A stretch of DNA of 64,000 bases from Candidatus Heimdallarchaeota archaeon (GCA_019894765.1 JAGXNT010000115.1:1-64000), one strand, 5' to 3'; counted from the first letter of the stretch, positions 8,969 through 18,458 are shown. The notes: generated from the sequence alone by a model not told the origin. Numbers and translations: made by a program.

Positions 8969-10372
8969 TTAGCTCTTTTTCTTCATACTTTTTACGACTA
9001 CAATGAAATCCATGACATTTGTACCTGTTGGACCAGTAAAAATCAAGTTATTTGTTTGTTTGAGAAAGTTAAATGAATCATTATTGTTCAAGAAATCATC
9101 TATTTCTAGTTTCATTTTTGATCCTGATAATGCTGTATAACCATCGACTAATGCTCCTGCGGCATCAGTTGGACCATCAATCCCATCAGATCCTAGTGAT
9201 GCAATTACAATACGTTTCTTTCCTGCAATTATTTGACTTGCAGCTAATGCTAGTTCTTGATTTCTTCCACCTAAACCATTGCCCTGAATTGTAACTGTGG
9301 TTTCTCCCCCCGCTATTAAAACGGAATTATTATCCATTCTCTTTGCCTTCTCTGCAAATTCCTTGCCCACTTCTCTTGCTTCTCCACTGATTTCCGTTGA
9401 AATTATTATCGGAGAATATTTTTTTTGATTTGCATATTCTTTCATTGCATTGCATGATTTTGTATTAGAAGCAATAATGATATTCTCTACATTAGCGAAA
9501 GTAGAATTATCTGGTTTTAATGTCTCATTAATTTCTCTTGTTAATCCTTCTTTTACTACTTGCTGAACTGAAAGCGGTAATTTATGCATAATACCATATT
9601 TATTGATTATTTGTTCTGTAGTATGCCATGATGTTAAATCGGGAGCAGTTGGGCCAGAAGCAATTGTATCTAAAGTGTCACCTATGACATCACTGATTAC
9701 TAAAGAGATGACTTTCGCAGGTTGGATTAATTGAGCTAATTTACCTCCTTTTACTTGAGATATATGTTTTCTAATTGTGTTCAATTCATGTATAGTAGCT
9801 CCAACTTCTGTTAGTATATGAAATAATTCACTCAAATCCTCAAGAGTAATTCCTTCAACTGGTAACTCAAGCAAAGCAGAGCCACCACCACTAATCAAAC
9901 AAATAACTAAATCACTCGATGATAATTCATCAATCATTTCTATAATCTTTTTTGTTCCAGAAATTGTTCCAGAAGTCACTAAAGGATGTCCCGCGATATT
10001 ATATTGAATATTTTTCAAATTGAGCTTCTGTTTCACTGAATTTTCTGGAACATTGATCTGTCCTGCATGTATGTGCTGTCCAAGAATTTTTTCTAACGCT
10101 TCAGCCATCATTGCAGTTGCTTTCCCTGCTCCAATAACGAATAACCTACTAATATCGCTAAGTAAAAAATTACTTCCATTACTAAACTTTATTTCACTTT
10201 TCACTAGCTTTATAGAATCATGAATTGCTTTTTTTGGGTCTGCTGCTTTAATGCCCTCATTAATTATTTCTAATGCAATTTTTCGTGCTTCTATTGTTTT
10301 CAGGTCAAAATCTACCTCGAGAAGAGATTGATGATTCTTAATAAAGGAATGATTGGATTGTATTTCAAACAC
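8969..10372 (-). CDS. Glycerate 2-kinase, MOFRL family
   Basis: This 467-residue protein matches archaeal glycerate 2-kinases (DUF4147 plus MOFRL). It phosphorylates D-glycerate to 2-phosphoglycerate with ATP, feeding lower glycolysis or the non-phosphorylative Entner-Doudoroff route. Landmarks are VIGAGKATAMMAEALE near residue 75, CLISGGGSALLELP near 160, the MOFRL stretch NSVLIAGGETTVTI and GLGGRNQELALAAS near 370, and SDGIDGPTDAAGA near 400. Length is normal and nothing is missing. The start is a GTG at 10372; no clear Shine-Dalgarno sequence precedes it. It stands alone between vps4 and a divergent membrane gene. Confidence 0.93.
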   Translation of the reverse strand: MFEIQSNHSFIKNHQSLLEVDFDLKTIEARKIALEIINEGIKAADPKKAIHDSIKLVKSEIKFSNGSNFLLSDISRLFVIGAGKATAMMAEALEKILGQHIHAGQINVPENSVKQKLNLKNIQYNIAGHPLVTSGTISGTKKIIEMIDELSSSDLVICLISGGGSALLELPVEGITLEDLSELFHILTEVGATIHELNTIRKHISQVKGGKLAQLIQPAKVISLVISDVIGDTLDTIASGPTAPDLTSWHTTEQIINKYGIMHKLPLSVQQVVKEGLTREINETLKPDNSTFANVENIIIASNTKSCNAMKEYANQKKYSPIIISTEISGEAREVGKEFAEKAKRMDNNSVLIAGGETTVTIQGNGLGGRNQELALAASQIIAGKKRIVIASLGSDGIDGPTDAAGALVDGYTALSGSKMKLEIDDFLNNNDSFNFLKQTNNLIFTGPTGTNVMDFIVVVKSMKKKS

Positions 10373-10455
10373 CAGTCCTAAACTTCAATAACAATAATAA
10401 ATTACAATAAACATTTAAGAAGAATTATTAAATTACTTTTCTAGTATATAAGCTG

Positions 10456-11892
10456 GTGAAAAACTTGAGCTACACAAGGCAAAGAATTACAAATGCATTA
10501 TTCAATCAAAGATTCTTACTTGGAGTATATATTCCACTAGTTCTAGAGTTTTTAGTATTTGCAATTTACTCTGCATTTAGGGGGACAAAGCTTGATGTCA
10601 CTTGGTTGATTTACTTAATCATTTGGATTCTAATCTTCCTTGCTCCTGCTCTATTCTTCTATATTGTATCACCAATGTTTATCTATTTCATCTGTGGGAT
10701 TAGTAAAGAATATGAAATGAGTTTAAAGAAGAATATTGATTCGCTATTTATTTTCTCAGATGATATAGTTGGAGTATCTACAAAGCTAAAAGTCAAAATT
10801 GAAAAATCTATAGAAGAAAGATTAATCCCACAACTAGTAAAAGAAGTTAGAGGATTGTATATCGATTCTTATGTTAGTAGAACCAAAGAAAGTAGAAAAG
10901 AAAATCTACTTAGTAGTTTTGAATCATTGCTACTTTTCTCAGTAATCTGGGCAATCTTAGCGATGGCGAACTTTATTGGTGTAATAATACTTCATTATAG
11001 ACCAATTTCTTTTGATTTCTTTATTCTTGATAGAATTGATAATCCAATAAACGTGGCGATTTTTGCTTCCCTCTTTGCAATTTTTATTATTCTCAGCAAT
11101 ATCATTGCAATATATTCCATTGGTCGTCTTAGGAAATTAATCTTAGAAACACTTCCAATTGTTGTGTACATAGACGAAGAAGAGAGAATTAAGCAAAGTA
11201 ATTACATCCGAGCATTGAGTCAATTTCCAATCGAAAGCCTTGTTGGGGAACGCTTGTTAAGAAAACACTCAAGAAGAATCGATCCTATATATCAACAGGA
11301 ATTCTCAGAGTCTCTTGGAGAAGCTTTGAGAATCTACTCAAGAAATCAAGTTGCTAAACAACAAGCATGGAGAATCTATAAACCAATTCTTGATGAGTTA
11401 AAAGTAACAGCAGAACAAACTGCAGTAATAAAGGATAGGTTTTTTGACAGTCCTTTCTATGAAATTGCTCGAGATGTTTTCAGTTATGAACATGAGGTAA
11501 ATTCTCTCAAAACAGATATTGAATATGTAAAAAATCGTTTGAAATTATGGGATGAAATATCGGAAGAAGAACATGCAACAGCTTTGGTGTTTCTATTTAG
11601 GTCTACTGAACAATTATTCAAAAGTCTCATAGATAGATTTGGCGCTCCAGCTGATATTTACACTAATTTTTCCATGATTCTTAACTTTTTAAAAGATAAG
11701 GGCTTAATTTCTGAAAAAGATGAAAAAGCCTTTGACATTATTCGAAAGAAAAGAAATGCTCTCGTTCATCAATCGGGACGAGTGATTTCTATTAAAAAGA
11801 AGGAAATTGAAAATTTTCTTGAAAGCTTAGAGAGAACTTTACTTGCAGTTGAGGACCACTTCAAAAGTGAAGAAAAAGATCAAGAAACATAG
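10456..11892 (+). CDS. Four-helix membrane protein with C-terminal HEPN-type motif
   Basis: I do not recognise a named family. The protein (478 residues from the GTG) has hydrophobic segments near residues 21-42, 50-82, 155-180 and 196-218. The cytosolic C-terminal third is helical and contains RNALVH at residues 433-438, matching the R-x4-H signature of HEPN domains, within a context like abortive-infection or DUF4145 HEPN proteins. HEPN domains act as RNases or nucleotide-binding modules. The R-x4-H and helical surroundings are seen; RNase activity is only inferred. A TTG at 10465 sits five bases after GGTGA and may be the true start. No toxin-antitoxin partner is evident next to it. Confidence 0.7.
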   Translation: MKNLSYTRQRITNALFNQRFLLGVYIPLVLEFLVFAIYSAFRGTKLDVTWLIYLIIWILIFLAPALFFYIVSPMFIYFICGISKEYEMSLKKNIDSLFIFSDDIVGVSTKLKVKIEKSIEERLIPQLVKEVRGLYIDSYVSRTKESRKENLLSSFESLLLFSVIWAILAMANFIGVIILHYRPISFDFFILDRIDNPINVAIFASLFAIFIILSNIIAIYSIGRLRKLILETLPIVVYIDEEERIKQSNYIRALSQFPIESLVGERLLRKHSRRIDPIYQQEFSESLGEALRIYSRNQVAKQQAWRIYKPILDELKVTAEQTAVIKDRFFDSPFYEIARDVFSYEHEVNSLKTDIEYVKNRLKLWDEISEEEHATALVFLFRSTEQLFKSLIDRFGAPADIYTNFSMILNFLKDKGLISEKDEKAFDIIRKKRNALVHQSGRVISIKKKEIENFLESLERTLLAVEDHFKSEEKDQET

Positions 11893-12001
11893 ATAATATT
11901 TTGATCCTTTTCAGAAGAATCCATTAATAATCAATCTTAGCGAAAACCTTTTTGAGTAGTCCCTTTGTCCCCTCAATTAGAGAATACTAGAATGTGATTT
12001 T

Positions 12002-12427
12002 ATGTCTGAAAAAAGTAAAAAAACAACAAGCAAGAAACCAACAGCTAAAAAACCAGCTGTTAAAAAAGCAACCAGTAAAAAATCTCCTCCAAAGAAACCA
12101 ACCACAGCAACAAAGAAAAAACCAGCAACTGAAACAAAAGCAAAATCTAGAAAATTAAAAACTATAAAAGCTATGATTGTAAGTTATCGAAGAAATAATA
12201 GATTACAAACAACCAATCAAGCTATTGCTAAAATACTAGCTGATTATAATCATAAAGCTCTGATTGGAAAGAAATTCGTTCTAGAATTTCCTGATAGTGA
12301 AGCCATAGCTAAAGGTGTAGTCACTGGTACACATGGAAAAAGCGGTTCAAGACAAGTTAGAATTCGATTTGATAATGCAGGTATGTCAGCACATGCATTA
12401 AATCTAATTGGTGATATTTACATTTAA
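12002..12427 (+). CDS. Ribosomal protein eL33 (L35Ae) with histone-H1-like N-terminal tail
   Basis: Residues about 55-141 match the L35Ae family of the large subunit: IVSYRRNNRLQTTNQAI, GKKFVLEFPDS, a GTHGKSGSRQVRIRF segment and NAGMSAHALNLIGD. The first 50 residues are almost wholly Lys, Ala, Pro, Thr and Ser, a basic disordered tail resembling histone H1 tails. Typical eL33 proteins are about 85-110 residues, so the tail is a real extension. The ATG at 12002 is the only start that includes the tail; internal methionine at IKAMIVSY could give a core-only form. It converges on the coiled-coil gene, with a hairpin between. Confidence 0.9.
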   Translation: MSEKSKKTTSKKPTAKKPAVKKATSKKSPPKKPTTATKKKPATETKAKSRKLKTIKAMIVSYRRNNRLQTTNQAIAKILADYNHKALIGKKFVLEFPDSEAIAKGVVTGTHGKSGSRQVRIRFDNAGMSAHALNLIGDIYI

Positions 12428-12439
12428 AAAACGAGTTTG

Positions 12440-12466
12440 AGAGAGAGGAAGTTCCTCTTCTCTCTG
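12440..12466. terminator. Hairpin between convergent genes
   Basis: GAGAGAGGAA and TTCCTCTTCTCTC can pair around a single G, with a small bulge. A T-rich stretch follows to the right. It sits 13 bases after the eL33 stop and before the stop of the opposing coiled-coil gene, so it may end transcription from both sides. Confidence 0.5.
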
Positions 12467-12479
12467 AAACATTATTTTC

Positions 12480-13964
12480 TTACATTTCTGGTAATTGAAT
12501 TTGCCATTTCTTTATAAGGTCAATAAGCATTTGCTTTCTTTTTACTCCCCCACTTTTGATCTTATAGACTTGTGTCATTCCCGGAGATCCGACGTGTTCA
12601 TACAATTCTTCGATTAATTTGTCACATAAATCATTAAATGAACTATTGTCAGTTATTGCTTCTAAATACTTGACGAATACATCAAAAACCTTGACTAGGT
12701 CAGCACTTGGTGTTCTGTCCATCGGTTCAGGTTTGCCCATTTTCTTCTTTTTATATATTGAAACTGGTTTTGGTTTTGGAATAGCAATTTCTTCTTCAAC
12801 CTGTGGTATAGCAGGTACTGCATCCCCTACTTTTGCTTCAACTTTAGGTGCTTCTTCTTTAGCTTCTCCTGAATGAATGCTCTTTCCTTTAAGGAATTCG
12901 CTTGGTTTCACATATCTATCCCCAACATCGTCTTCTGCATCAATATCCTCTACAAGTTCAGCGACAGGTTCTTCTTTAATTGGTTGTCTTTTAACTGGTT
13001 CTGGAATAACTTCTTTAGGTTCTTCAACAAAAGGTTCTACTTTGACTTCTGATGGTTCCACAGGGGTTTCTATTCGCATAGTTTGTCTCGCAGGAGCAAC
13101 CGGTGTAGGTTGAACAGTAGCCATTCTCGGTTCAAAGATTTTCTCAATTTCTCTAGCATGAATAGCTATTTGATTGAGAATTTTCTGTTTTGTAATATTC
13201 CTGTTATCTGCGATTTCCGAAAGCTCAACTCCCATAAAGGCAATGAATTCTCTTTTAAAGGGATCATCAGTTGTTGGATATAATTCATCTAATTCTTCAA
13301 TTAAATCTTCAATTCTCTTTCTAGTTTCATCTCTTCCCTTGACCTTACTTTTCTCCTCTGTTAATTCTAATTCAATTTCTTTTAGCTCTCTTTGATGATC
13401 TTTCATTCTTAATTCTAATTGACTGTTTTCAAGCTCAAGATTATTTGCTTCTTCCAGTTTCTTCTCCAATTTATCTTTTGTTTTCTTGAAATCTTCTGTT
13501 AAGGACTTGTTAGTCATTTTCAGATACTTGTTTTCTTCGGAGAGCTTGATGTTTTCTTCTTTTATTTTGGCATCTGATCTTGCCCCAGCGGACAAATCTT
13601 GAATTTGTTTTTGAAGTTCCTTTACTTGAGCTTCAGCAGTTTGATACTTACTTTGCATAGTGATATTTGACTGCTTCAAAGAGTTATTTTCTGTTTCTAA
13701 TTCTTCATTTCTTTCTGAATATTTTGACACCATACTTATCATACGCGGAGCCATACCCAAGCTGATATCCTTATTTATTAAGAGGGTAATCAAGTTCTCC
13801 AATTCAAAATATTTCATGTCTTTTTGTTTTAACAAGTTAGCAGAACGTAAAAGCATATCAAGATCATCTATAAAGAATGCCAAATTGGAGTAACCCAAAT
13901 CTTTAGCTTTACTAGTTAATTTTTCTAATTGCTTTTGACTGAGATTGCTAGCTCCTTCACTCAT
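12480..13964 (-). CDS. Long coiled-coil protein of unknown function
   Basis: I do not recognise this 494-residue protein. The first 70 residues are helical. A long coiled coil, rich in Lys, Glu and Leu heptads, spans about residues 75-225. A short globular helical segment follows (KREFIAFMGVELSEIADN), then a Pro/Glu/Val-rich low-complexity linker at about 280-400. A C-terminal helical domain from about 420 to 494 ends the protein. There is no signal peptide or membrane segment. The architecture suggests a cytoplasmic scaffold or tether. The ATG follows a GGTGAATAA-like purine stretch. It is transcribed away from the TPR gene at 14259. Confidence 0.75.
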   Translation of the reverse strand: MSEGASNLSQKQLEKLTSKAKDLGYSNLAFFIDDLDMLLRSANLLKQKDMKYFELENLITLLINKDISLGMAPRMISMVSKYSERNEELETENNSLKQSNITMQSKYQTAEAQVKELQKQIQDLSAGARSDAKIKEENIKLSEENKYLKMTNKSLTEDFKKTKDKLEKKLEEANNLELENSQLELRMKDHQRELKEIELELTEEKSKVKGRDETRKRIEDLIEELDELYPTTDDPFKREFIAFMGVELSEIADNRNITKQKILNQIAIHAREIEKIFEPRMATVQPTPVAPARQTMRIETPVEPSEVKVEPFVEEPKEVIPEPVKRQPIKEEPVAELVEDIDAEDDVGDRYVKPSEFLKGKSIHSGEAKEEAPKVEAKVGDAVPAIPQVEEEIAIPKPKPVSIYKKKKMGKPEPMDRTPSADLVKVFDVFVKYLEAITDNSSFNDLCDKLIEELYEHVGSPGMTQVYKIKSGGVKRKQMLIDLIKKWQIQLPEM

Positions 13965-14190
13965 ATTTATTCACCATACTCCGAAAATTTGTTATCATAC
14001 AATTTGTAAAAGCTTTTTCACTATAGAAAAAACTGCAAAACTACCTTATTATCTTTTAGTTAGGGAAATTTATGTAATAAAGTGATTTCTTGTTATATAA
14101 ATACAATTGATAGCACTTTTTGTTTAAAAATAAACTTTAATAAAGTCCGCATCTTTAAATAAATCCTCTATGAATAACCTAAGAAATATC

Positions 14191-14199
14191 TATATAATA
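14191..14199 (+). promoter_or_regulatory. TATA box for the TPR gene
   Basis: TATATAATA lies 60 bases before the GTG start at 14259. Initiation about 25 bases downstream would give a leader of about 35 bases that still includes the AGAGGTT ribosome binding site. Confidence 0.45.
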
Positions 14200-14258
14200 G
14201 GAATCTTGTTTTTTAGGTCGAGTAATATTGAAAAGTAATTCCTAATAGAGGTTATAAA

Positions 14259-16286
14259 GTGGTCCTTCCTAAAAGCTTTCAACTGCATGAATCAAGATTG
14301 ACAAAAGAATCACTAGATACTATTGAATTTCAATATGAGAGACTAGATCAAGATTCTTCCGATTATAAAACATTCCTCAATCGGTTTCTAAGGATTTCAA
14401 AATCTCCTACTATACCACCTGAGGATTATGAAATATGGTACTTGGCATCTAAGATTGCTTACTTTTTATCGGATTATGAGTTTTTCAACACCGAAGATTT
14501 CAAAGAAAAAGCCTCCCATAATAATGGTTCAAGAATCTGGTATTCATTAGCGATGGCCGCTCAAGGTAATATAGACGAAGCAATTAAAACTCTTGAACGA
14601 ATCAAAGAAATTTCTGAACAGAACGGTGATTTTCTACAATATATTGAATGCTTAGGAGTTCTAGCTCAAATCTACTTTGTGAGTGGAACGAAGAGTAAGG
14701 AAAAATTAGCTGAGGTCATGGAAAAAATAGACAAATTTAAGGAAGAGAATCAGGGAACAATTCCTAATTATGACCATATGTTCATGCCAGCTTATTTGAT
14801 TAAATGTCGGATTAATGCCCAGCAACTTGCACCAAAAGACATCATAAAAGAAACATTGCCAATATATGAACTTGCGAAAGCAATTCCTGATCAATACTGG
14901 ATAACTCATTTTGAACTAGACTTGGTACAAGCTTATGTTTTATCTTCACAATTAGATGAAGCTGATAATCATTTGAATGAAATTTTAACAACACTTCAAT
15001 CAATTAAATTTCCAGCTCTAGAAGCAAAAGCTATTCGAATAAAAGGTCAATATTTAGAAAGAAAAGGAGAATATGAACGAGCTGAAAAATCATATCTCGG
15101 AGCAAAAGAAGTCTATAAAGTGCTTAAGGATCAAATTGGAGTATCTGCGTGTGTTTCAAGATTAGCTAAGCTCGCGGAGTTACAAGAACAGCAAAACAAA
15201 GCAGAACAATATTTCAATGAATCTTATTCGATTTCAGAGAAAATGACTGATTATTATGGAATGGCCGTTGCTCTTACTTCACTTGCACGAATCTCTTATC
15301 AACGTAGTCAGTACGCTGAATCAGCTGCAACATTTAACAAGGCACTAGAAATTGCGAAAGAAAATGATTATGATTACTTATTACCTTCTATTTATGATGG
15401 ATTAGCACATGTTAGTTTTATTTCCGGAGACTTTTGGTCAGCTGTAGAAGCACGAAGCAAATCTGTAATTTTTAAGGAAAAACTTAGTTACTCAAAAGAT
15501 GAATTATTGATAGAGCATATGAAGCTTGGACAATTAAATGCACTAGTCGGTAATTTAGATACCTCTTTTAGCGAATTCGAGATTGCATTAAGCTATTGCA
15601 TGGAACAAAATAGAAAAGATGATATTTATTTTGATATTTTGAATTGGTTATTCGAGATCTCGACAGCTCATGATAAATTAGCTTTAGCTGAATCATATAT
15701 GAGCCGAGCTGATCTTTTCGCTTCAATTCATAATTCAAAAGAAGAAAATGCACAGGCATTAATTTCACGAATTAGATTTCTCATCCAGAAAAAAGAATTA
15801 GTTGAAGCTGAAAAATTGATTGCTATTGTGTTTGAGCAAGCACAAGATTTCCCATCACCTCTTACAATGGCCTTAATTCTTGTAGAAAAATCGGTAGTAT
15901 TATTCATGAGATTTTTAGATAGAAAAGAAGATTCAATTCTTGAGGATATTCTTCAAGCTATGGATGATATGCTCTTCATTTCGCTTGATTTAGAATTCTT
16001 GCCATTAACTATGTACACTAAGAAAGTACTTGCTAAGGTCTTGGCGTATAAAAACGAAATAGAAGACGGAATCGAAGAATTAACTGAAGCATTTGAACTA
16101 GCAGAAGAATTAGGAATGCATAAATTTGAGGATCTAATTAAAAAAGAATTAAAAGATCTAGAAAAACTCAAGAGGAAAGAACTCGATGAGGATGCGTTTG
16201 AAAAGAAACGTGATACCTTCCTTCAAGAGGGTTTAGAATTTCTAAAAGAAACATTCTGGTTAGTAAGTGCATCTGAATATCAATGA
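14259..16286 (+). CDS. Tetratricopeptide-repeat protein
   Basis: The 675-residue protein is almost wholly helical, with repeated TPR-like helix pairs from about residue 75 to 650. Examples are KAIRIKGQYLERKGEYERAE, GMAVALTSLARISYQRSQYA and IYDGLAHVSFISGDFWSAVE, each with the small residues and tyrosines of TPR motifs. TPR arrays bind other proteins, so this is probably a cytoplasmic scaffold or regulator; no catalytic domain is visible. The GTG start at 14259 follows AGAGGTT by five bases. No signal peptide or membrane segment is seen. Partners are unknown. Confidence 0.85.
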   Translation: MVLPKSFQLHESRLTKESLDTIEFQYERLDQDSSDYKTFLNRFLRISKSPTIPPEDYEIWYLASKIAYFLSDYEFFNTEDFKEKASHNNGSRIWYSLAMAAQGNIDEAIKTLERIKEISEQNGDFLQYIECLGVLAQIYFVSGTKSKEKLAEVMEKIDKFKEENQGTIPNYDHMFMPAYLIKCRINAQQLAPKDIIKETLPIYELAKAIPDQYWITHFELDLVQAYVLSSQLDEADNHLNEILTTLQSIKFPALEAKAIRIKGQYLERKGEYERAEKSYLGAKEVYKVLKDQIGVSACVSRLAKLAELQEQQNKAEQYFNESYSISEKMTDYYGMAVALTSLARISYQRSQYAESAATFNKALEIAKENDYDYLLPSIYDGLAHVSFISGDFWSAVEARSKSVIFKEKLSYSKDELLIEHMKLGQLNALVGNLDTSFSEFEIALSYCMEQNRKDDIYFDILNWLFEISTAHDKLALAESYMSRADLFASIHNSKEENAQALISRIRFLIQKKELVEAEKLIAIVFEQAQDFPSPLTMALILVEKSVVLFMRFLDRKEDSILEDILQAMDDMLFISLDLEFLPLTMYTKKVLAKVLAYKNEIEDGIEELTEAFELAEELGMHKFEDLIKKELKDLEKLKRKELDEDAFEKKRDTFLQEGLEFLKETFWLVSASEYQ

Positions 16287-16362
16287 GAATAAGATAGCTC
16301 TTTTTCCCTTAACTTTAAGGAATATTTATTCATAATGAAATACTTCTAACAACTTGATATTA

Positions 16363-16656
16363 ATGACAGAATTACAGATTATTTGTGAGAAAGTGGATGC
16401 TCTAATTGAATCTTTAGGAGGTTACTGGTCTAAGGAATGGTTACTCCAGCCTGTTTTGGAGGAATTGGGAGAGTTTTCAAAGGAACTACAAATAGATGCA
16501 GGATTACATCCAGGAAGATCGACCTCAAAAGAAAAACTTGAAGAAGAATTTGGTGATTTACTTTTTGCTGTAATTGCCCTTGGTAGAGGCTTAGAGATTG
16601 ATATTGAAAAAGCAATTCTGCTTTCCATAAAAAAGTATCAAACTCGAAGCAAATAA
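16363..16656 (+). CDS. MazG-like nucleotide pyrophosphohydrolase
   Basis: The 97-residue protein has the MazG/all-alpha NTP-PPase motif pair: EELGEFSKE followed by EEFGDLLFAVIALGR, giving the E-x-x-E and E-x-x-D metal ligands. Enzymes of this family hydrolyse (d)NTPs to monophosphates plus pyrophosphate and help clear abnormal nucleotides. It is a single-domain form of the usual small size. I place the start at the ATG at 16363; an in-frame TTG nine bases earlier is possible. It follows the TPR gene by 76 bases and may be cotranscribed, without a clear functional link. Confidence 0.87.
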   Translation: MTELQIICEKVDALIESLGGYWSKEWLLQPVLEELGEFSKELQIDAGLHPGRSTSKEKLEEEFGDLLFAVIALGRGLEIDIEKAILLSIKKYQTRSK

Positions 16657-16738
16657 TTTATTATGAGGGAATTTATTCTCATTCAACAAATCCTATTCTA
16701 TTATTCAATAAAAAACAATTTTGAAAGTTGATTAGTAA

Positions 16739-17929
16739 ATGAAAGACGATGTTTGGAAAATAGCTAATGAGATTAAGAAGGAAATAATAGAGTTTCGAAG
16801 ACATTTTCACATGTACCCTGAATTAGGTTATGAAGAAGAGAAAACTTCTGAATTTGTTATTAAGAAACTGAAGGAATTAAGTATTGAAGTCACTCCTAAT
16901 TTAGCGAAATTTGGAGTCACTGGACTCATAAAAGGGGCAGCTGGTCAAGGAAAAACTATAGGCATTCGTGCAGATATGGATGCTTTACCAATCCTGGAAG
17001 AAAATGATGTTCCTTACAAATCAAAACATGATGGAAAAATGCATGCTTGTGGTCATGATGCCCATACTGCTATTTTGCTTGGTGTTGCAAAGATTCTCGT
17101 TAAAATGAAGGATAAAATAAAAGGAAATGTAAAATTAATTTTCCAACCAGCAGAAGAAGGATTGGGTGGAGCAAAACCAATGGTGCAAGAAGGTGCTCTA
17201 AAAGACCCTGAGGTTTCTGCTGTGATTGCTCTACATATGGCTGATGAGGTTGAAGTTGGACATATAGAAGTAAAAGATGGAAGTTTTACAGCTAGTGCAG
17301 ATAAAATATGGTTTGATATTGAAGGAAAAGGTGGCCATGCAGCATCACCACATGATACCATAGATCCTATTATGGTTGGATCTCATCTTATAACTGCTCT
17401 GCAAACAGTTGCTTCAAGAAATACTGATCCTGTAGATCCAGTAGTTCTTACCATTGGTACTTTTAATGCTGGAACTGTCTACAATGTTATTCCAAGAACT
17501 GCTCATATGACTGGAACTATTAGATCATTGAAACAAGAAGTTAGGGAAGCGACTTTTGAAAGTGCAAAAAGAATAGCTGAAGGCGTAGCAAAAGCTTTTG
17601 GTGCAAAAATCACCCCTGGAATAAAAAGAGGTTATTCCCCTGGATATAATAGTCCTGAACTAAACGTTTTGCTAAAACAAGCTACCTCAGAATTAGTTGG
17701 GGAAGACAAAGTTCACATAGCTGAAGCACCATCTATGGGTGCAGAAGATTTCTATGAATTCAGTGATAATAATCGAATTCCTGTAGCAATGTTCTGGTTA
17801 GGAATTCTAAATGAAAAGAAAGGAATCATCCATCCAGGTCATAATCCAAAATATGATATTGATGAGGATGCACTTCCTTTGGGCTGTGCTATTCTTTCCT
17901 TAACTGCTTTAAAATATCTTACAAATTGA
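16739..17929 (+). CDS. M20D-family metal-dependent amidohydrolase
   Basis: The 396-residue protein belongs to the HipO/IAA-amino-acid-hydrolase branch of M20 peptidases. These di-metal enzymes cleave N-acyl amino acids or small amides in the cytoplasm. Visible landmarks are RRHFHMYPELGYEE near residue 22, IRADMDALPI near 80, the ligand motif MHACGHDAHTAILLG near 101-115, FQPAEEGLGGAKPM near 140 and GGHAASPHD near 200 in the dimerisation domain. A late PSMGAEDFYEF supplies another catalytic-site segment. All parts are intact. A strong hairpin follows the stop. The substrate cannot be assigned. Confidence 0.93.
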   Translation: MKDDVWKIANEIKKEIIEFRRHFHMYPELGYEEEKTSEFVIKKLKELSIEVTPNLAKFGVTGLIKGAAGQGKTIGIRADMDALPILEENDVPYKSKHDGKMHACGHDAHTAILLGVAKILVKMKDKIKGNVKLIFQPAEEGLGGAKPMVQEGALKDPEVSAVIALHMADEVEVGHIEVKDGSFTASADKIWFDIEGKGGHAASPHDTIDPIMVGSHLITALQTVASRNTDPVDPVVLTIGTFNAGTVYNVIPRTAHMTGTIRSLKQEVREATFESAKRIAEGVAKAFGAKITPGIKRGYSPGYNSPELNVLLKQATSELVGEDKVHIAEAPSMGAEDFYEFSDNNRIPVAMFWLGILNEKKGIIHPGHNPKYDIDEDALPLGCAILSLTALKYLTN

Positions 17930-17951
17930 TTTCTTGTAACTGAATAAAAAT

Positions 17952-17975
17952 TGGTTGATGTTTTTTTATCAACCA
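17952..17975 (+). terminator. Hairpin terminator after the M20 gene
   Basis: TGGTTGAT pairs perfectly with ATCAACCA around a T-rich loop, followed by TTATTCAATTTTT. It lies 23 bases after the stop codon. Confidence 0.6.
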
Positions 17976-18096
17976 TTATTCAATTTTTACTCCGACAATA
18001 TAAATCTATGAATTAATTTTATATTGCATTGTTAATATCATAATATTAAATAACTATCAAGACTCCCGATAGGGATAGGATGGTGTTTATCTACCA

Positions 18097-18363
18097 ATGT
18101 CAGATAAAGATATGCAAGTCTCAGAAAGTGATCTAAAAGGCGTCAAACTTCAAGAAACAAAAACAAAAGCACAAGAATCAGAAATGATACTCCAATTCAA
18201 ATGCCCAGATGGATCCACTATTGATTGGCCTATTTGCTGTGGAGAATCGATGGAACTTGAAGGTGACCAATTGGTTTGTGTTGTTCCAGATTGTGGAAAA
18301 ACAATGGAAGTTCCGACATGCAGCGATGGTTCAAAAGCTAAACCATTTATTGGTAAAGCATAA
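18097..18363 (+). CDS. Small cysteine-rich, probable zinc-binding protein
   Basis: I do not recognise this 88-residue protein. Its cysteines are arranged as FKCPDG, ICCGESME, LVCVVPDCGK and PTCSDG. The C-C-G-x-x-M followed by a C-x4-C knuckle resembles small zinc ribbons or rubredoxin-like knuckles. The first 30 residues are polar and likely disordered. It is preceded by CTCCCGATAGGGATAGGATGG, which holds a short CCC/GGG inverted repeat. It stands alone between the M20 gene and a convergent HAD gene. A metal or redox role is inference only. Confidence 0.7.
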   Translation: MSDKDMQVSESDLKGVKLQETKTKAQESEMILQFKCPDGSTIDWPICCGESMELEGDQLVCVVPDCGKTMEVPTCSDGSKAKPFIGKA

Positions 18364-18412
18364 GGATCGATCAATTTTTGTTTTTATAAAAAATGTGTGA
18401 AATAGGTGAACG

Positions 18413-18428
18413 GGGGATTAAATTCCCC
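18413..18428 (+). terminator. Hairpin after the small zinc protein gene
   Basis: GGGGA pairs with TCCCC around a six-base A/T loop, followed by a pyrimidine-rich ACTCCATTTTCCTTCC. It lies 50 bases after the stop. Confidence 0.4.
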
Positions 18429-18458
18429 ACTCCATTTTCCTTCCATGAATAAAAGAAT

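Noticed and set aside
13083..13395. Plus-strand frames over the coiled-coil gene
   Set aside because: They are antisense to a long coiled-coil frame; their Phe/Ser-rich composition is the mirror of Glu/Lys codons.
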